In this document: positions 48,969 to 60,800 of the stretch, one piece after another
Layout of the letters: each line of letters begins with the position of its first letter
Position numbering within the stretch: the first letter of the stretch is position 1
Assembly (NCBI RefSeq): GCF_021155775.2
Contig: NC_060238.1
Span: forward strand, 23,218,470-23,282,469
Source of the DNA: Neodiprion pinetum
Taxonomy: Eukaryota; Arthropoda; Insecta; Hymenoptera; Diprionidae
Length of the DNA: 64,000 nt
Reading direction: 5' to 3'
The notes under the pieces: model-generated
What the model saw: the letters and a program-made list of their open reading frames with translations, nothing else
Database searches by the model: none
Told to the model about the DNA's origin: nothing
Program-made: the position numbers and the translations under genes

Positions 48969-51900
48969 TTTTCAACGCCTGAAACAAGTGAATAACGATA
49001 CGTTAACTAGATAAAATGGGGTGACATATATGACCTACCTAACCTAAAGAGACACTCCCGTTTGTTTTGATAAGTGGGACGCGTCTGTTGCACTGCAAGG
49101 ATGTCGCGTTGTTCGTTCGCTTCACGATTAGGAAGTCTGCGGATTCGGGATTCTTACCTTGAGTCGCGTGATTCCCTTTTTCCTATTTTTCGAGCGATTG
49201 CTCGTTCCAAAAACGGTGTCTGTTGACACTAGCAAGTGTCGTTACTCGTTAGGAGAGATCGTTTCACACGCTAGAAGGTGTGGTCGCGGCGTCGTCATCG
49301 TGTCAAACGATGAACCGTGTTTTAACCTTGGTTTTAACGGGCATATGCATGGCGTTTTCAATTGGCTGCACTGAGTGCAAATTCCCCAGTTTTCCGCCAA
49401 TAGAAGAGGCGTAATCCTAGGGAAAATACACGCGTTTCAATGGCTTGTTCGATATTTGTAAAATTTTGACACGGATATTCTTTTTCCAAGGATTATTAAC
49501 TCGCCAAGTTAAGATATACGTATACTGGAACTGGACTGATCCGCGTCGATGCGTATAAATTTGCAATTTTATTTTATTTCAAGCGGAGCGATATTTCTAC
49601 ATAGTAATAAAAATAATTCAGTAGCGAAAAATTTGAAAGTTTTTATTCTAGAAGATCGAGCAAGCTGATAATGAGCAAGAATTTTAAAACGTTTGTGCAT
49701 CTAATTAGAGTAATTTTTCTCAATTTAGAATCCAAATAAGTATACTTATTTTCTTACAATATTTTCATGTTTTTAAATGTCCACGGTTCTCAATAATATG
49801 CTGGAAATTAGTTAATTTTAGACAAGATTGTGGTTTACTTTCAGAATAGAAGCTTCATCTGCGTAAACAGGCTTGGGAAGAGATAATTCATTATTTTGTT
49901 TCCTCTCTGCAGCTGCTCGACGAAACATACAAGATTATATAAATAGAAATTTTGTGGATATTCGCGTTTTGTGTTTTGCGCACTCTGACGTAATCGCGCA
50001 CGCAGTTCGACGTCATTTTTCACGCGTTTAGAAAAGGCGCGTAACAGCGAGCGATGCGCGAAAATTTGAAATTTCAAATCCGTGTACAAAGCCGCACATT
50101 CGAATCTGATGCATCGGTAAAATTTTCGAAAACCTGAAATTGAAAATACGTTACGGGATGACAAAACTCATGCACAATCAATCATATTGAGCGGTAAATT
50201 ATTCCTCAAGGACGTTTCGCAAATAATGGCATAAAATCTGTTGTTCGCGCATTGTCGAATGTACGAATTATATTGCGAATGCTGTTGAGCGGCATCGGTT
50301 TGCGCACGTATAACGAGATCATTGTCGCCCACATATATACGTGTTATACATGATGCACGTTGTAATGGTTTCTATTAATAATCAGAGAGCAAGGACGAGT
50401 TGGTTCATTGGACGTAAATAGATGCGACTGCACATGATCGACTCTCCCCGCCGCAGTTAATATCCGATAAACTATTATATAAAACATATATCAAGACGCG
50501 AGGCGTTAGCTTCAGCCGTTTCGCTCTTTATCGGTCTACCGACACTCCTGATCGTACAGTATAATTGGAACACATATACATTGCTTACATATTATATACG
50601 ATCGCCAAAAATAATTATCATCAATTTCAAGTCTGCGTGCATAATTGCCCCTATTTATTATCCCCGTGCGAATGTCCTTTTGATATTACACGGACGAATA
50701 ACGTGAGACGTATCCTCGAAGCCGTTATATTTATCATACACAACGTACTTCACCCTCCTTCCTCTTCTATACGTCTATTTTCAAATACGTATCGCGATTG
50801 TGTACAGTACTTATAGTTATGACCGGATATCTGACTGAATAACACCTACACTCGGTACTATTTATAACGAGGATCCACTCTGAGAATAGATCTCCGTAAT
50901 ATTAGCGACATCACAAATTTTCTGTGAAGCTATACAGAATCTTACCAAATTCACCCGAAACGTAGATGACGCAAATTATGTGAATTCCGTACGTCACCGT
51001 CGGTATAATAGTAGCTAAGGTCATCGTTATTGTCATCGTTAAGCCCTGAAGCGATAAATGCCCGGTTTCGGTCGTCTTCCGAACCTAAAAAACTGTGCAA
51101 AAATTCTCTTGTAAAATTCTCGGCTATTTGAAACGAGTCGGGGGTGAGGGGGGGGGGGGGGGGGGGGAAGATGGCGTCATTGGATAACCGTGCAGATTTG
51201 TCGCCCGCGAAATCCGCGTTTCTGTATTGAAAAGTCCTGCGGCTTTCGCCAACTCTAATAATAGCTTGACACGAAGTTCGGGAAAAAAATTCCTTCTCTC
51301 AACCGTTTTCATCCGCGCTCGTCCGCACTGGTGACAAAAAGTAAGAAAATTGAAAACAAAAAAATTAAAAATACTTACTCGCAGAATTACAGCAATCGCG
51401 AATTTTTTCTACGGTTTTCTTGGATCAAGCAAACTTTATAATGTCGGTGAACGATTTTATATTCATGTTTTCGTTATTATTTTCCTCTGAAAGCGAAAAA
51501 AAAAAAAAAAACTACTTCACGCATAGTTTGATTTACCGCAAGATAAGCCAGCGTCGTGTACATAAAACTCTCGTTTATCACCTGCGGTTATCTCCGCGCC
51601 CTTTAATGCAACACAAACTTTATATATAAATATATATATATATATATATAATGTCATACACTGTTTGCGTGTGAGAACGATATTATATTGAAATAATAAT
51701 TTCCGGATAATAAATTATTGCCTCGGTGATTAAACCTTTGAAAATGTAGTACAACGGTGTACGATTTCCTTCCGAGGCAGGAAAACCGCGTTTGCGGTCA
51801 ACGTTCATAACGAAGCGGCCATTTTGGTACCGCAGGAGAAAATAAACGATAATTCTATACAACACAGGCGGCGGGAGAAAGGGTCGAAACAAAACCCGCG

Positions 51901-52690
51901 TTGATCACTGTAATAATTATTATACTACCTCGGATAATTTTGAAATTATTAATTTTCCAACAACCAACAACAAAAACGCGATTGGTTTTCGTTATTCCTT
52001 GTACAATGTTTGCCTACATATTCATTCGATAACCTGAATATTACACGCGGGGCACGGACATGTAGATATGCATTTCATAATAATGCGTAGATGGGTAGGT
52101 ATGCCGCTGCTAAAGCTGTACTAGCTGAGAGAGATAAACCAGTTACTTTAGCCGAAGGGAATTTTGGCCGTAGAGCGATCTAATCGTAAAACGAGTAACA
52201 ATGAGTCTAAGGCACTGTGAGACCTGTGAGCCAGCTGTGATAAATTCAGCTCCACCTTGACCCGCAATCAGCTTCTACATTACAATTCTCTTTGTAGTCG
52301 TGCAGCCATTATACAGCGAGTAATCAAACGTTTCGACCAAATTCGACGGAATTCTTCTCGATGGAGTCCCAGCCTTGAGAGTGTGGTCGATGTGATCGAT
52401 GGATCAAAAGCGACTCCTTAATTAACCCTTTGAGTCACGGTTGTTAGTATTCTAACCAGCTATTTTATACACATTTGTTTGTGTGTTTGGAGGACTTTGA
52501 AAACATATTTATTTCCGCTTTTCTGCTATTTCTGACAGTATACCGGTAAGTTTTCAATACTCGAGGGTAATTGTTGCGATGTAATGTAAATTATTACTGT
52601 TGGAAAGAAATTGTATGAAAAAAATCGTGAAAATTGAAGGGATTGTTCACTTCCGAGAAAGTTAACTATCTACACATATACACGTTTTAC
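48969..52690. other. Gene-free region right of the last gene
   Basis: The first few hundred bases should hold the promoter of the minus-strand membrane protein. Beyond, only AT-rich DNA, a 20-base G run (51148-51167), an A-run near 51500 and a short TA repeat near 51630-51650 are seen. No exon with splice support is found on either strand. Confidence 0.45.
51148..51167 (+). repeat. Poly-G run of 20
   Basis: Twenty consecutive G on the plus strand, preceded by GGGGGTGA. It is extremely biased against the AT-rich surroundings and able to form quadruplex structure. Exact length is likely to vary or be misassembled. Confidence 0.9.
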
Positions 52691-52699
52691 GTAAATCAC

Positions 52700-53030
52700 A
52701 AGTTTTTGGGGTCACTGATGACGATCTGATATCAGATTTAAAAAATTCAAAATGGCGGATCCAATATGGCCGACGAAAAATTTCAAATTCCATCGAATCC
52801 GGGGAAAAAACTCTGTTCAGGGGTTTTCGGGGTCACTGATTACGGATCTGAAGTCAGATTTTGAAAATTCGGCACAGCAAATCCAATCAGAGGCCCGAAA
52901 ACCCCTGCGTACAGTTTTTTGATCGAATTCGATCTGATTTGAAACTTTCGCCCACCACATTGGATTCGCCATCTTCAAGTTTTGAAATTCGATTTCAGAT
53001 TCGTAATCGGCGACACTAAAAACCGTAGAA
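52700..53030. repeat. Composite repeat with direct and inverted copies of one monomer
   Basis: The word 'ggggtcactgat' followed by 'tcagattt' occurs at about 52710 and 52828 in the plus direction. The same monomer, including 'aatggcg(g)atccaa', occurs in inverse orientation at about 52920-53027. The centre is near 52890. The long minus-strand open frame here (52817-53212) is repeat-derived and not a gene. Confidence 0.7.
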
Positions 53031-54890
53031 TACCATCTTGTTTCAAAAATTGATTCAATCCGATAACGTGTGAAACGGTCTGTAAAATTTTTCGTTATGA
53101 AACGAGGAATAAGGGGGATGAATCTGTTTACGCGGTAGGGCTGAGCAACAACTGAAACATCACGTGTCCAGCAACGTGAGGAAGTCGAGCTGTGTAATAA
53201 TATTGATTTCATTCAATTACGCTCAAGCGTGAATGCTGTTGGAAACAAAGGCTATGGTTATGTACAGGCACAGGCATAGGTACGATTGTATATTATCAAC
53301 GAGGGTGATCGAAAAGCTGACTCTAATGTACAATTATTTCTGAGGATATAAGACAACGATATCGACGAAATTGCGCAAGTTCAAGTACTTCGAGTCCCAA
53401 AGTGTACGTTGTTAAAAATTCTCGTGAATTTTCCACACGCTTAATGCACAAATGTTTGACGAAAGTAAAAATTTTGTGATTGAAAGTGCAGAATTAGTCA
53501 GCATTCTCGTTAAATTTGCAATTAATATTCTCAAAGCAAAAGCGTATTTTGAATTTAGTAAATTCTTGTGGTAAGTTTGTTGTGTTTGTAATTTTACCGT
53601 ACATCGACTGTAAGTCATTTGGAATTTACTAAACATGTTGATGAATTTACGTGACACATGAACAAAGAGACGAGATTATAGTTTGTTAAAATTAACAATC
53701 TTTTGTAACAAAATCACTCGTGTAGACTTTAAATTATGTCGGAGTCTTATTTCAAATTTTCCTAACACTGAATTATAAAATTACCCCAAAGTATTTTAGT
53801 TTTACTCGATAATACATTAAATGTATTGTATTTTCTTGACAGTCTTTGAAAATTACGGTATTTTCTTGTGAATCTAGTCAACTTGTGCAGGTATAAATTT
53901 TGTACGAAATATTTAACAGTGTCAGGTTTTAGTAAAAGCCAAAGTTGGAATTGGTAATGATATTTTCAATTCCTGATAATTGCACCGTAAATTTACTGAC
54001 AAGTTTTAAAAATTAAGTTAATTCACAATACCGAATTCGAACAACGCTCGCTATACATATTTAACAAATTTGAAACAGATATTTTAAACAACGTGCACTT
54101 GAATAGTGCCGATTGAATTCATCGGATAAAATGTGAAAATTTTCGCAGAAACTGGAACACCCTTCGGATTCCCAGACAAACTTTAGATCGATTTCATCCG
54201 TTGCAGCTTTGTAATATTAAAATGAGTAATATTAATAACTGCCTTTATCAATTGCACCGTTGATTTCACGCATATCGCAATGTTTATTAACGGCAAAGAG
54301 ATATTGTGCGGCGGATTTGCGGCGGCCAGACAGATGTTTCTTGTCTAATAGAAACGAGCGAGAGTGTGCGTTCGTATACAACTGTATAAGTATACATCCA
54401 TACGATAATACCAAACTGGAATCGCGTGCTGCCCCGAAGCCGAAGCCGTTCAAAAGTTATAAATAAAGTTTCACGCCTGTTGAACCGAACGTTTCCCGAC
54501 CCCGCGTGCGTATTTTCCCTCCTCTGATGTCTAGCTCTAAAACTACAACGCTTTGCCCGCCATGCTCTACACGCGCGTTATACTCTTCTCAACTCTCTTA
54601 TATTACATGACTCTGAAAAAAAAAAAAATACAACAACAACACAATACAAGAGTTATTCGATAAGAACCTTAGGCATACAAAATAATATTTTATTTTGTCA
54701 AAATTCTGTCGTTGAATTCATGATAGCTTTATCTGAAATGATAAAAAAAAAAACACAAATATTTTCTGTTGCACTGAGAGAAATTTTTAGGTCCGTTTAC
54801 CGCTCAGTCCTTGACTATCTTCATTTTTTACCACAATCGAAAAATATTACCTATGTTTTACCTATATTATTATAATTAAATATATTATTT
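53031..54890. other. AT-rich stretch without recognised features
   Basis: I see no gene, RNA or defined repeat. Composition is AT-rich with short homopolymers, and the frames are short and featureless. Confidence 0.45.
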
Positions 54891-55041
54891 GGCGATAACC
54901 AAAAAAGGATCGACGATAGCGAAAAATGTTTACGCGTACCTCGTTTATCGTAATTCCAACGATATTCAAACAGTTTTTTTTAACGATGCCTGTTTTACTC
55001 AATTTTTCTAGTTACTGTAACAAATAAAATTTTTATCAGTG
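54891..55041 (+). repeat. Dispersed ~150-bp repeat, copy 2
   Basis: Nearly identical by eye to 12378-12527, including 'gtttacgcgtacctcgttt' and 'tagttactgtaacaaat'. It is in the same orientation, with a partial third copy at 59932-60013. Confidence 0.75.
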
Positions 55042-56454
55042 TAGTTGGTGAATATTGCTCGCGATTGAACGAAGGATTCTTTTTTCCTTTTGTTATTTGA
55101 TCAAAACGTATTTTACAAGGCAACACAGGGTCTAGATTTTACGAAAAATCGTACCGTCTCGCACACGATTCTACCAAAGATTCAAATTTCACTTTTATAA
55201 GTTTCAATAATTCTTTGTTCGATCACGAGTGATACTCACCTGCTAATAAAAGATATATTTTTTTTTTTTTTATTTCAGATAAAGCTATCGTGTGTTCAAC
55301 GGCTGAATTCTCAAAATTTTTGTATTGTTCTTTTACATGCTTGAAATTTGAATAAATGAATTAATTTATTATGTTATTTAAATAAAACAAAAAAAAAAAA
55401 AAAGAAACAACCAAAATGGCGTTTTCGAAATAGCTTATTCGAGAGATGAAAAAAATTATTGAAACAACATTGTTTGTTTTTAATAAATTTGCGTTGTTTC
55501 GGGAGAAAGGTCGATCGTATATAATAAAGAATCAGAAAAAACAAAATCGCTAAGGGGGCAAGGGCTCGGTGAGTTGGCACGGAATGCCCTATACATACGT
55601 CCACTCTGCTCTCAAAGATTGTCTCGATTATCAGGCTTACTTCTAACAATCAACAACATCGACGATGACTCGAAATCCGTCCAACTTAGGTACGTATATT
55701 CAGTTAGCTTTTGCTCAGCTGCGAGACATTTTCGTCCCGACTATCATCCGCTCGTACGTCTGTATACGTAGGAGAGTTAAGCGGAACGGGGTATAACCGG
55801 ATCCCTCCGTTGGGTCAGACGGGCCCGTCGACTGGGCCCCGACTCTCGGATAGTTGGTTCGAGCCGTTGGGCCGGTGGCTGTGTCAGAGCCGATCAGGCC
55901 TTGCTTGACCGTGCTGCGCGAAGAAAATAGCTTCTCGCCTTTGGGAACGGCTAGTTGAAAATCGTACAACGATTCGGAAAAAGGCCCCGCGGTGCTGCAG
56001 GCGAAGGGTTTCGAAAGTCGGGAAGAAGGGTTTCGCGAGAAAAACAACAACGTGAAACGAAAGACGAAGAAGAAAAAAAAAAAAAAAAAAAAAACGAAGA
56101 AAACAAAGAATACAAATAAAACGTAAAGCTTTGGCGAAAAAGACTGACGTGGTAATTGATCGGTCAATGCAGGGATTTAAAAAATCGCAGCCCTTTTCCG
56201 TCCAACTGAGAATAAACAAGCAGTTGACGAGACTTTGACAGTGCGAATCCGTAAGACCTCCTGATTAAATTTTACAACGCGAATCGCGATTTGAACACAA
56301 AAAAAAAAAAAAAAAAAAAAAACTAATTTTTTTCGTTTCATATTTTATCTCCTTCTCTCCCTTTCTCTCTTCATCCACCGCAACCGTGCTGCCCGACGTA
56401 TAAGTAATAAATTAGTGACCGCGGTGCTGTGCACGAAGTATGTGTACCGAGAGA

Positions 56455-56553
56455 AAGAGGAGTAAGTAACGAGGGAGGGGGGAGAGAAGAGAGAAGGAGA
56501 GAGAGAGGGGGCGAGGGGGTGGGGGTGAGGGGTTGGTGGGGGGGGGGGGGGGG
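56455..56553 (+). repeat. GA-rich tract ending in a run of 16 G
   Basis: Purine-only or nearly so on the plus strand (gagagggg-type repeats) and ending with G at 56538-56553. Capable of triplex or quadruplex structure. Confidence 0.85.
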
Positions 56554-57130
56554 TATCCCCGCTTCTTCGTAAACCACGACCGTATCGCCTCGATTATACG
56601 GCCGTATATGTCAGTCGGTAGAGTTGACGGTATAGAAGAAGGTCTTCGAGGAGAAGATAAACGTGATTTTCAACGATTCGCCTCGAAGCCAAGCGAGTCG
56701 AGGGTGGATTTATTTTTTTTTCTTCACATTCGAGTTGCGAGACCACCGGTCCCGAGTACGATGAGGCGAGTTATTTGAACGATCGTTAACAGAGACGGTA
56801 AATCGGTGGAAATAGCAAGTTGGCCGATACCGTTACCGGAATCCATACGATCCGTTTCACAGGTGAAACAACACCGCGGGTTTGTGATTGTGTTATTACA
56901 ACGTGTCGTGTGTTCGACGATATCGCGACAAATGCATCGATGATCTTTGATGAGGATGAGGCCGGGGGATCGGGGGGAGACGATTTCGGCGTCGATCTTA
57001 CAAGCGTCTTGAACTTGACTCAGGAGAGAGGAAATCCGAGAGGTTGCGGCGGTGAGAGAGGAGGAGGGGGGGGAGGAGGAGGAGGAGGCATAGGTGCGGT
57101 AGACTCGGCGTGCAGACGGCGGTCCGGAGA

Positions 57131-57134
57131 ACCA

Positions 57135-57181
<47 letters not shown>

Positions 57182-57207
57182 AGAAGAGGAGGAGGAGGAG
57201 GAAGAGG
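57131..57207 (+). repeat. GAA/GGA trinucleotide repeat
   Basis: About 25 GAA or GGA triplets in tandem. Translated it gives poly-Glu on the plus strand and poly-Ser or poly-Leu on the minus strand, which explains the long but spurious frames. Confidence 0.95.
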
Positions 57208-57337
57208 GTGAGGCGGTCGGAACCCAAGACCGAAACACCGAAGCACACATCGTATAAATATCACGTGAGCCATCCCTCCCTGGTTGCGGCTGAGTCTGCG
57301 CTATTTAGAAAATCTCGGCTTAGCGGGAGGCCCTCCG

Positions 57338-57426
57338 ATTCTCTCCCCTCCCCTCCTCTCCCCTCCTCTCCTCTCCTATCCTCCCATATCATCTCATCTC
57401 ATCTCATCTCATCTCCTCTCATCTCG
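57338..57426 (+). repeat. CT-rich tract with tandem ATCTC pentamers
   Basis: Pyrimidine-rich cctctc/cctcc repeats followed by several tandem 'atctc' units. Together with the purine tracts just upstream they can pair as a long imperfect inverted or mirror structure. Confidence 0.85.
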
Positions 57427-57800
57427 CGCTAACGAGCGCCTCCAACCAACCGCCTCTCCGCGGTCCTCTGATCGTCGTCTCTTGCGGTTCCGCCGCACGC
57501 GGTTTATTCACGCTGCGGCTCTCTCGTGACGCTCTGTACCGCTTGCCGTTTTCCGCCTTTTCCCGACCATCGGTCCCAACCGAGCCGAGAGTCCCCTTCC
57601 CGGACCCCGTCATCCCTACCATCGATATTCGGCCCAGTCGGAGCTAACCCGCCGATCCTGTTCCAGTCACTCTGCGATTTTAATATCGTCGACTCTGTTC
57701 GGTTGTGCACGTGTCGTTTCTAACACAGTCCTAGGTGGAATAAAAGGAAGGAAATACGAGGAAATAGTTACGCTACTGAGTGCAGTGAAAACCGGAAGTG

Positions 57801-60800
57801 TCTACGCGCACACACATATATACATATGTATATGTATATATTTATATATGAAACGATGGAGGAGATACATGATTAGAAGGTAATGATTATCGATCTTAAA
57901 TAACGCTGGCATAAATGTTTATTGTTTTTCTTTTCTCGTTTCCACGATCCTTGATCAGGAATGGAAATACTTCAGCTACTGTGCAACTGTTCGTACGGCT
58001 GTGTGATTGAATGAACCGTTAAATAGAGTGTTTCGTATCGGTTTAAAAACACACTTTGTCCATAAATTATATATATCAAGAGTTTGCGACAGTTGTTACA
58101 CGTATAAGAGACTTGTATAGAAACGATAAATAATTGCCGTAATTTCATCGCGGTGTATTTGAGTCGGTTGTTAAATGTATATATGTACAAACTGTGTACA
58201 TGATATAACTATATTCGGAATTGTTGTCACGATCGTCAAGTCTGAGACAGCGCGGACTTTATAAGTTTGCCGGATGTCGGGAATATAATTACTAGTTTGT
58301 TCTTTTATTATCTATTATTGTACAGTTTTGAAAGTGGGCGTTGAACAAAACGTTGACGAGATATTATTTTAGGAATTACTCTTGGGAATATTTATCGGCC
58401 GGTTTAAGGGGTAACGTTACTGTGAAAACTTTTTTTTTTTTTTATTAATGGAAGAAAAGGTAACAAGATAATGATATTTGTAGAAGTTGAGTGTAATGCA
58501 AAAAATATTAATAAACGGCCACACAGGAACTATTTTCGCGAGACATGCGATGCAACTGCTGTAAATTTGAATTTCAAAAAAAAAAAAAATTAATCTACAT
58601 ATTGATAGTTACAGAAATGCGTCGGGGATTTTCGATAAGATAATTTAAACATTATTTATTAACAAATAAATGAGCTTTCTTTGGTCGAACGTTGAAGTTT
58701 TTTCATTCAAACACTCGCCAATTGTACGAAAATCAATATTTTTAAACTCCTCTACGTATGTTTAAATTTTTTTATTTTAACTATAGACATGTGGATCGAG
58801 TAGTTTTTTTTTTTTTTTTTTCTTCATCGAGATTGAAATCTTGTCGTCATTTCTTCAACATTTGTTGATATTAAATTTTTTCTATTATACTTAAATACAT
58901 GCCTAATAACTTCCTTAAATATTATTATCTTGTTACGTTTTCTTTCATCCAAAATAGCGTTGGAAAAAAGTGTTTTTCTTCTGTTTTTACAACGGTGTTA
59001 CACCTTAAACCTTACGATAGTAAGAAAAACCAAAATTCTCAGATTCACAGTCTGACTGTGATCGTTTTATGTCGTAACGATGAATCAGTAAATGGAATCT
59101 GAATTTGATTTTAAACGAAACCGATTAAATTAAAAAACAAAAAAAAAAATACAAAAGAAGTTTAAAAAAATTAATTCGCGTTCTCCGCGGATCTGCGGGA
59201 ATGATTTATTGACAATTTGTCAAAGCTGCGCGCGCCGAATGCGTTGCATATAATACAAAACTGTGATATCCGCGAAGCCAGCTGGTCTCGTCTCTTTCTC
59301 ACCCGTATATTTATACTGTAAGCACGGTATAGAGTCGCACTCTGATACACAAACTGAGGAATATGTGCCATGCCTCGACGACCGATAGGTTTATATCGTT
59401 TATCAAAGAAACGTCTGGTTCGATACTCGACGTCGCTGTTTTCATTTCAGATTATCGAAGAGCGAATTTCGCGCGTATACGATGACGACGATGACGTTGA
59501 AGAAACGAAAGAGATTGACGAAAACTTATCAGGCTGATAAGTTTGCAACGTTGATGTAATGACGAATCTTTAGAAAAACGTTGAAAGAAAATATATTTTG
59601 GGAAAATTCAGAGGTTTGCATGAGATTTTTTAAACCGTTGACAAAGCATCGGGAAACTCAGATTTTGCAAATTTCAAACTCTTCAATTATTCCAAAGATG
59701 CGAAATTGTTATTTTTCCTTCAAACTTTCGATATACGCGTAACGTCACTGACTTCAACCTCGTGAAATTTTTTTTTTTAACAAAATCTTCGACGTCACAT
59801 ATCCGACCGAGCGATAAGATTAGTTTTGGTTAAAACTCCGTCCTCAAATATTTTTATTTTTTATCTAACAGCGACGTGAAAAATATATTTATGGGTACGA
59901 AATGGAAGGGAGTTTTTTAACTGTAAACAAAAAATATTCAAACATTTTCTTTAACGATACCTGTTTTACCGATTTTTTCTAGTTACCGTAACAAATGAAA
60001 TTTTTTTCTCAGCGCAGGAAAATTTGAGGGACGCGTCAGGGTTTTTTTATATTCTTACACAACTGCAACTACAACTATATTTTTCATAACAAATGTAGCA
60101 GATTTCACTTTGCCCATAGTAGTTTTCGTACTGTTAATATAGAGTAAATTCTGAATTTTATAAAGTATGTCTTATGAAAAATCCTGACGCGTCCCTTTTT
60201 TCCCGTGCAGTTTTTAAGTAAAATCTGTTCTTTTATCTTCTCCGTTCTCTACAGCAGAACGAGAAAATGAGCGGAAGGAGGAATTCGGGTCCCTGAATAT
60301 CGTCGCTAATTTTGGTATCCATGTATCGTATAATAAGTGGGAATGCGAAATTGTTGGGAGTATTATCCCCGATGCTGCCGGCGCGTGTGCAGCTTTAAGG
60401 AATGTTTTACGACTGTGAGTAAGAAGAGCGCGCGATAAGTTCAGAGCACCCGGATCGCCTCGGCCAATGATTCTTGACGTTAGCGAAAGTGGGTTTATCC
60501 CCGGCAAATCGGAGCCTCGTCACAACGGAAAACTCGGCTTATTTATAGCCAGGTCGGAACGCCCGAGTTGCACCCGCGTCAGTTTTGCGAAAATTTGCAA
60601 TTTCCATTCATCTAAAGTGCGCCGGCCTTTTCGTCCCCTCCTTTCTGTTTCTTCTTATACTCGGTTACGTTTTTTTTTCCTCGTGTTTCGCGTTGGGAAG
60701 AATTTGAGAGGAAAAAAAAAAAGAAAGAAAAAAAAGAAAAACGATATTGTAAAAAAGAGACTGAAAGGAATTAGGAATATGAGCTTGAACAAACATTCGC

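Larger units (their letters stand above)
55560..57800 (+). promoter_or_regulatory. CpG-rich tract-filled region, candidate promoter/noncoding first exon
   Basis: GC content and CpG density rise sharply here relative to the flanking 6 kb on either side. The region carries strand-asymmetric tracts: G/A-rich 56455-56553, GGA/GAA repeats 57050-57207, then CT-rich 57338-57426. Long frames exist (56820-57257 plus, and its antisense) but they consist mainly of low-complexity Glu, Ser or Leu runs and begin at non-ATG codons. It resembles the 5' end of a regulatory gene with a long first intron running off the right side. That is inference from composition and the absence of other genes. Confidence 0.35.

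Noticed and set aside
52817..53212. 131-codon minus-strand frame
   Set aside because: It lies over the composite direct/inverted repeat, has no family motifs and is explained by the repeat's composition.
55715..56219. Minus-strand frames rich in Phe near an A-run
   Set aside because: The Phe and Leu runs come from a poly-A tract on the plus strand. There is no ATG-based or splice-based support.
56820..57257. 145-codon plus-strand frame with a poly-glutamate C-terminal half
   Set aside because: It starts at a TTG, the second half is a GAA/GGA microsatellite, and the antisense strand gives equally long Ser- and Leu-run frames. The signature is that of low-complexity DNA and not of a coding exon.
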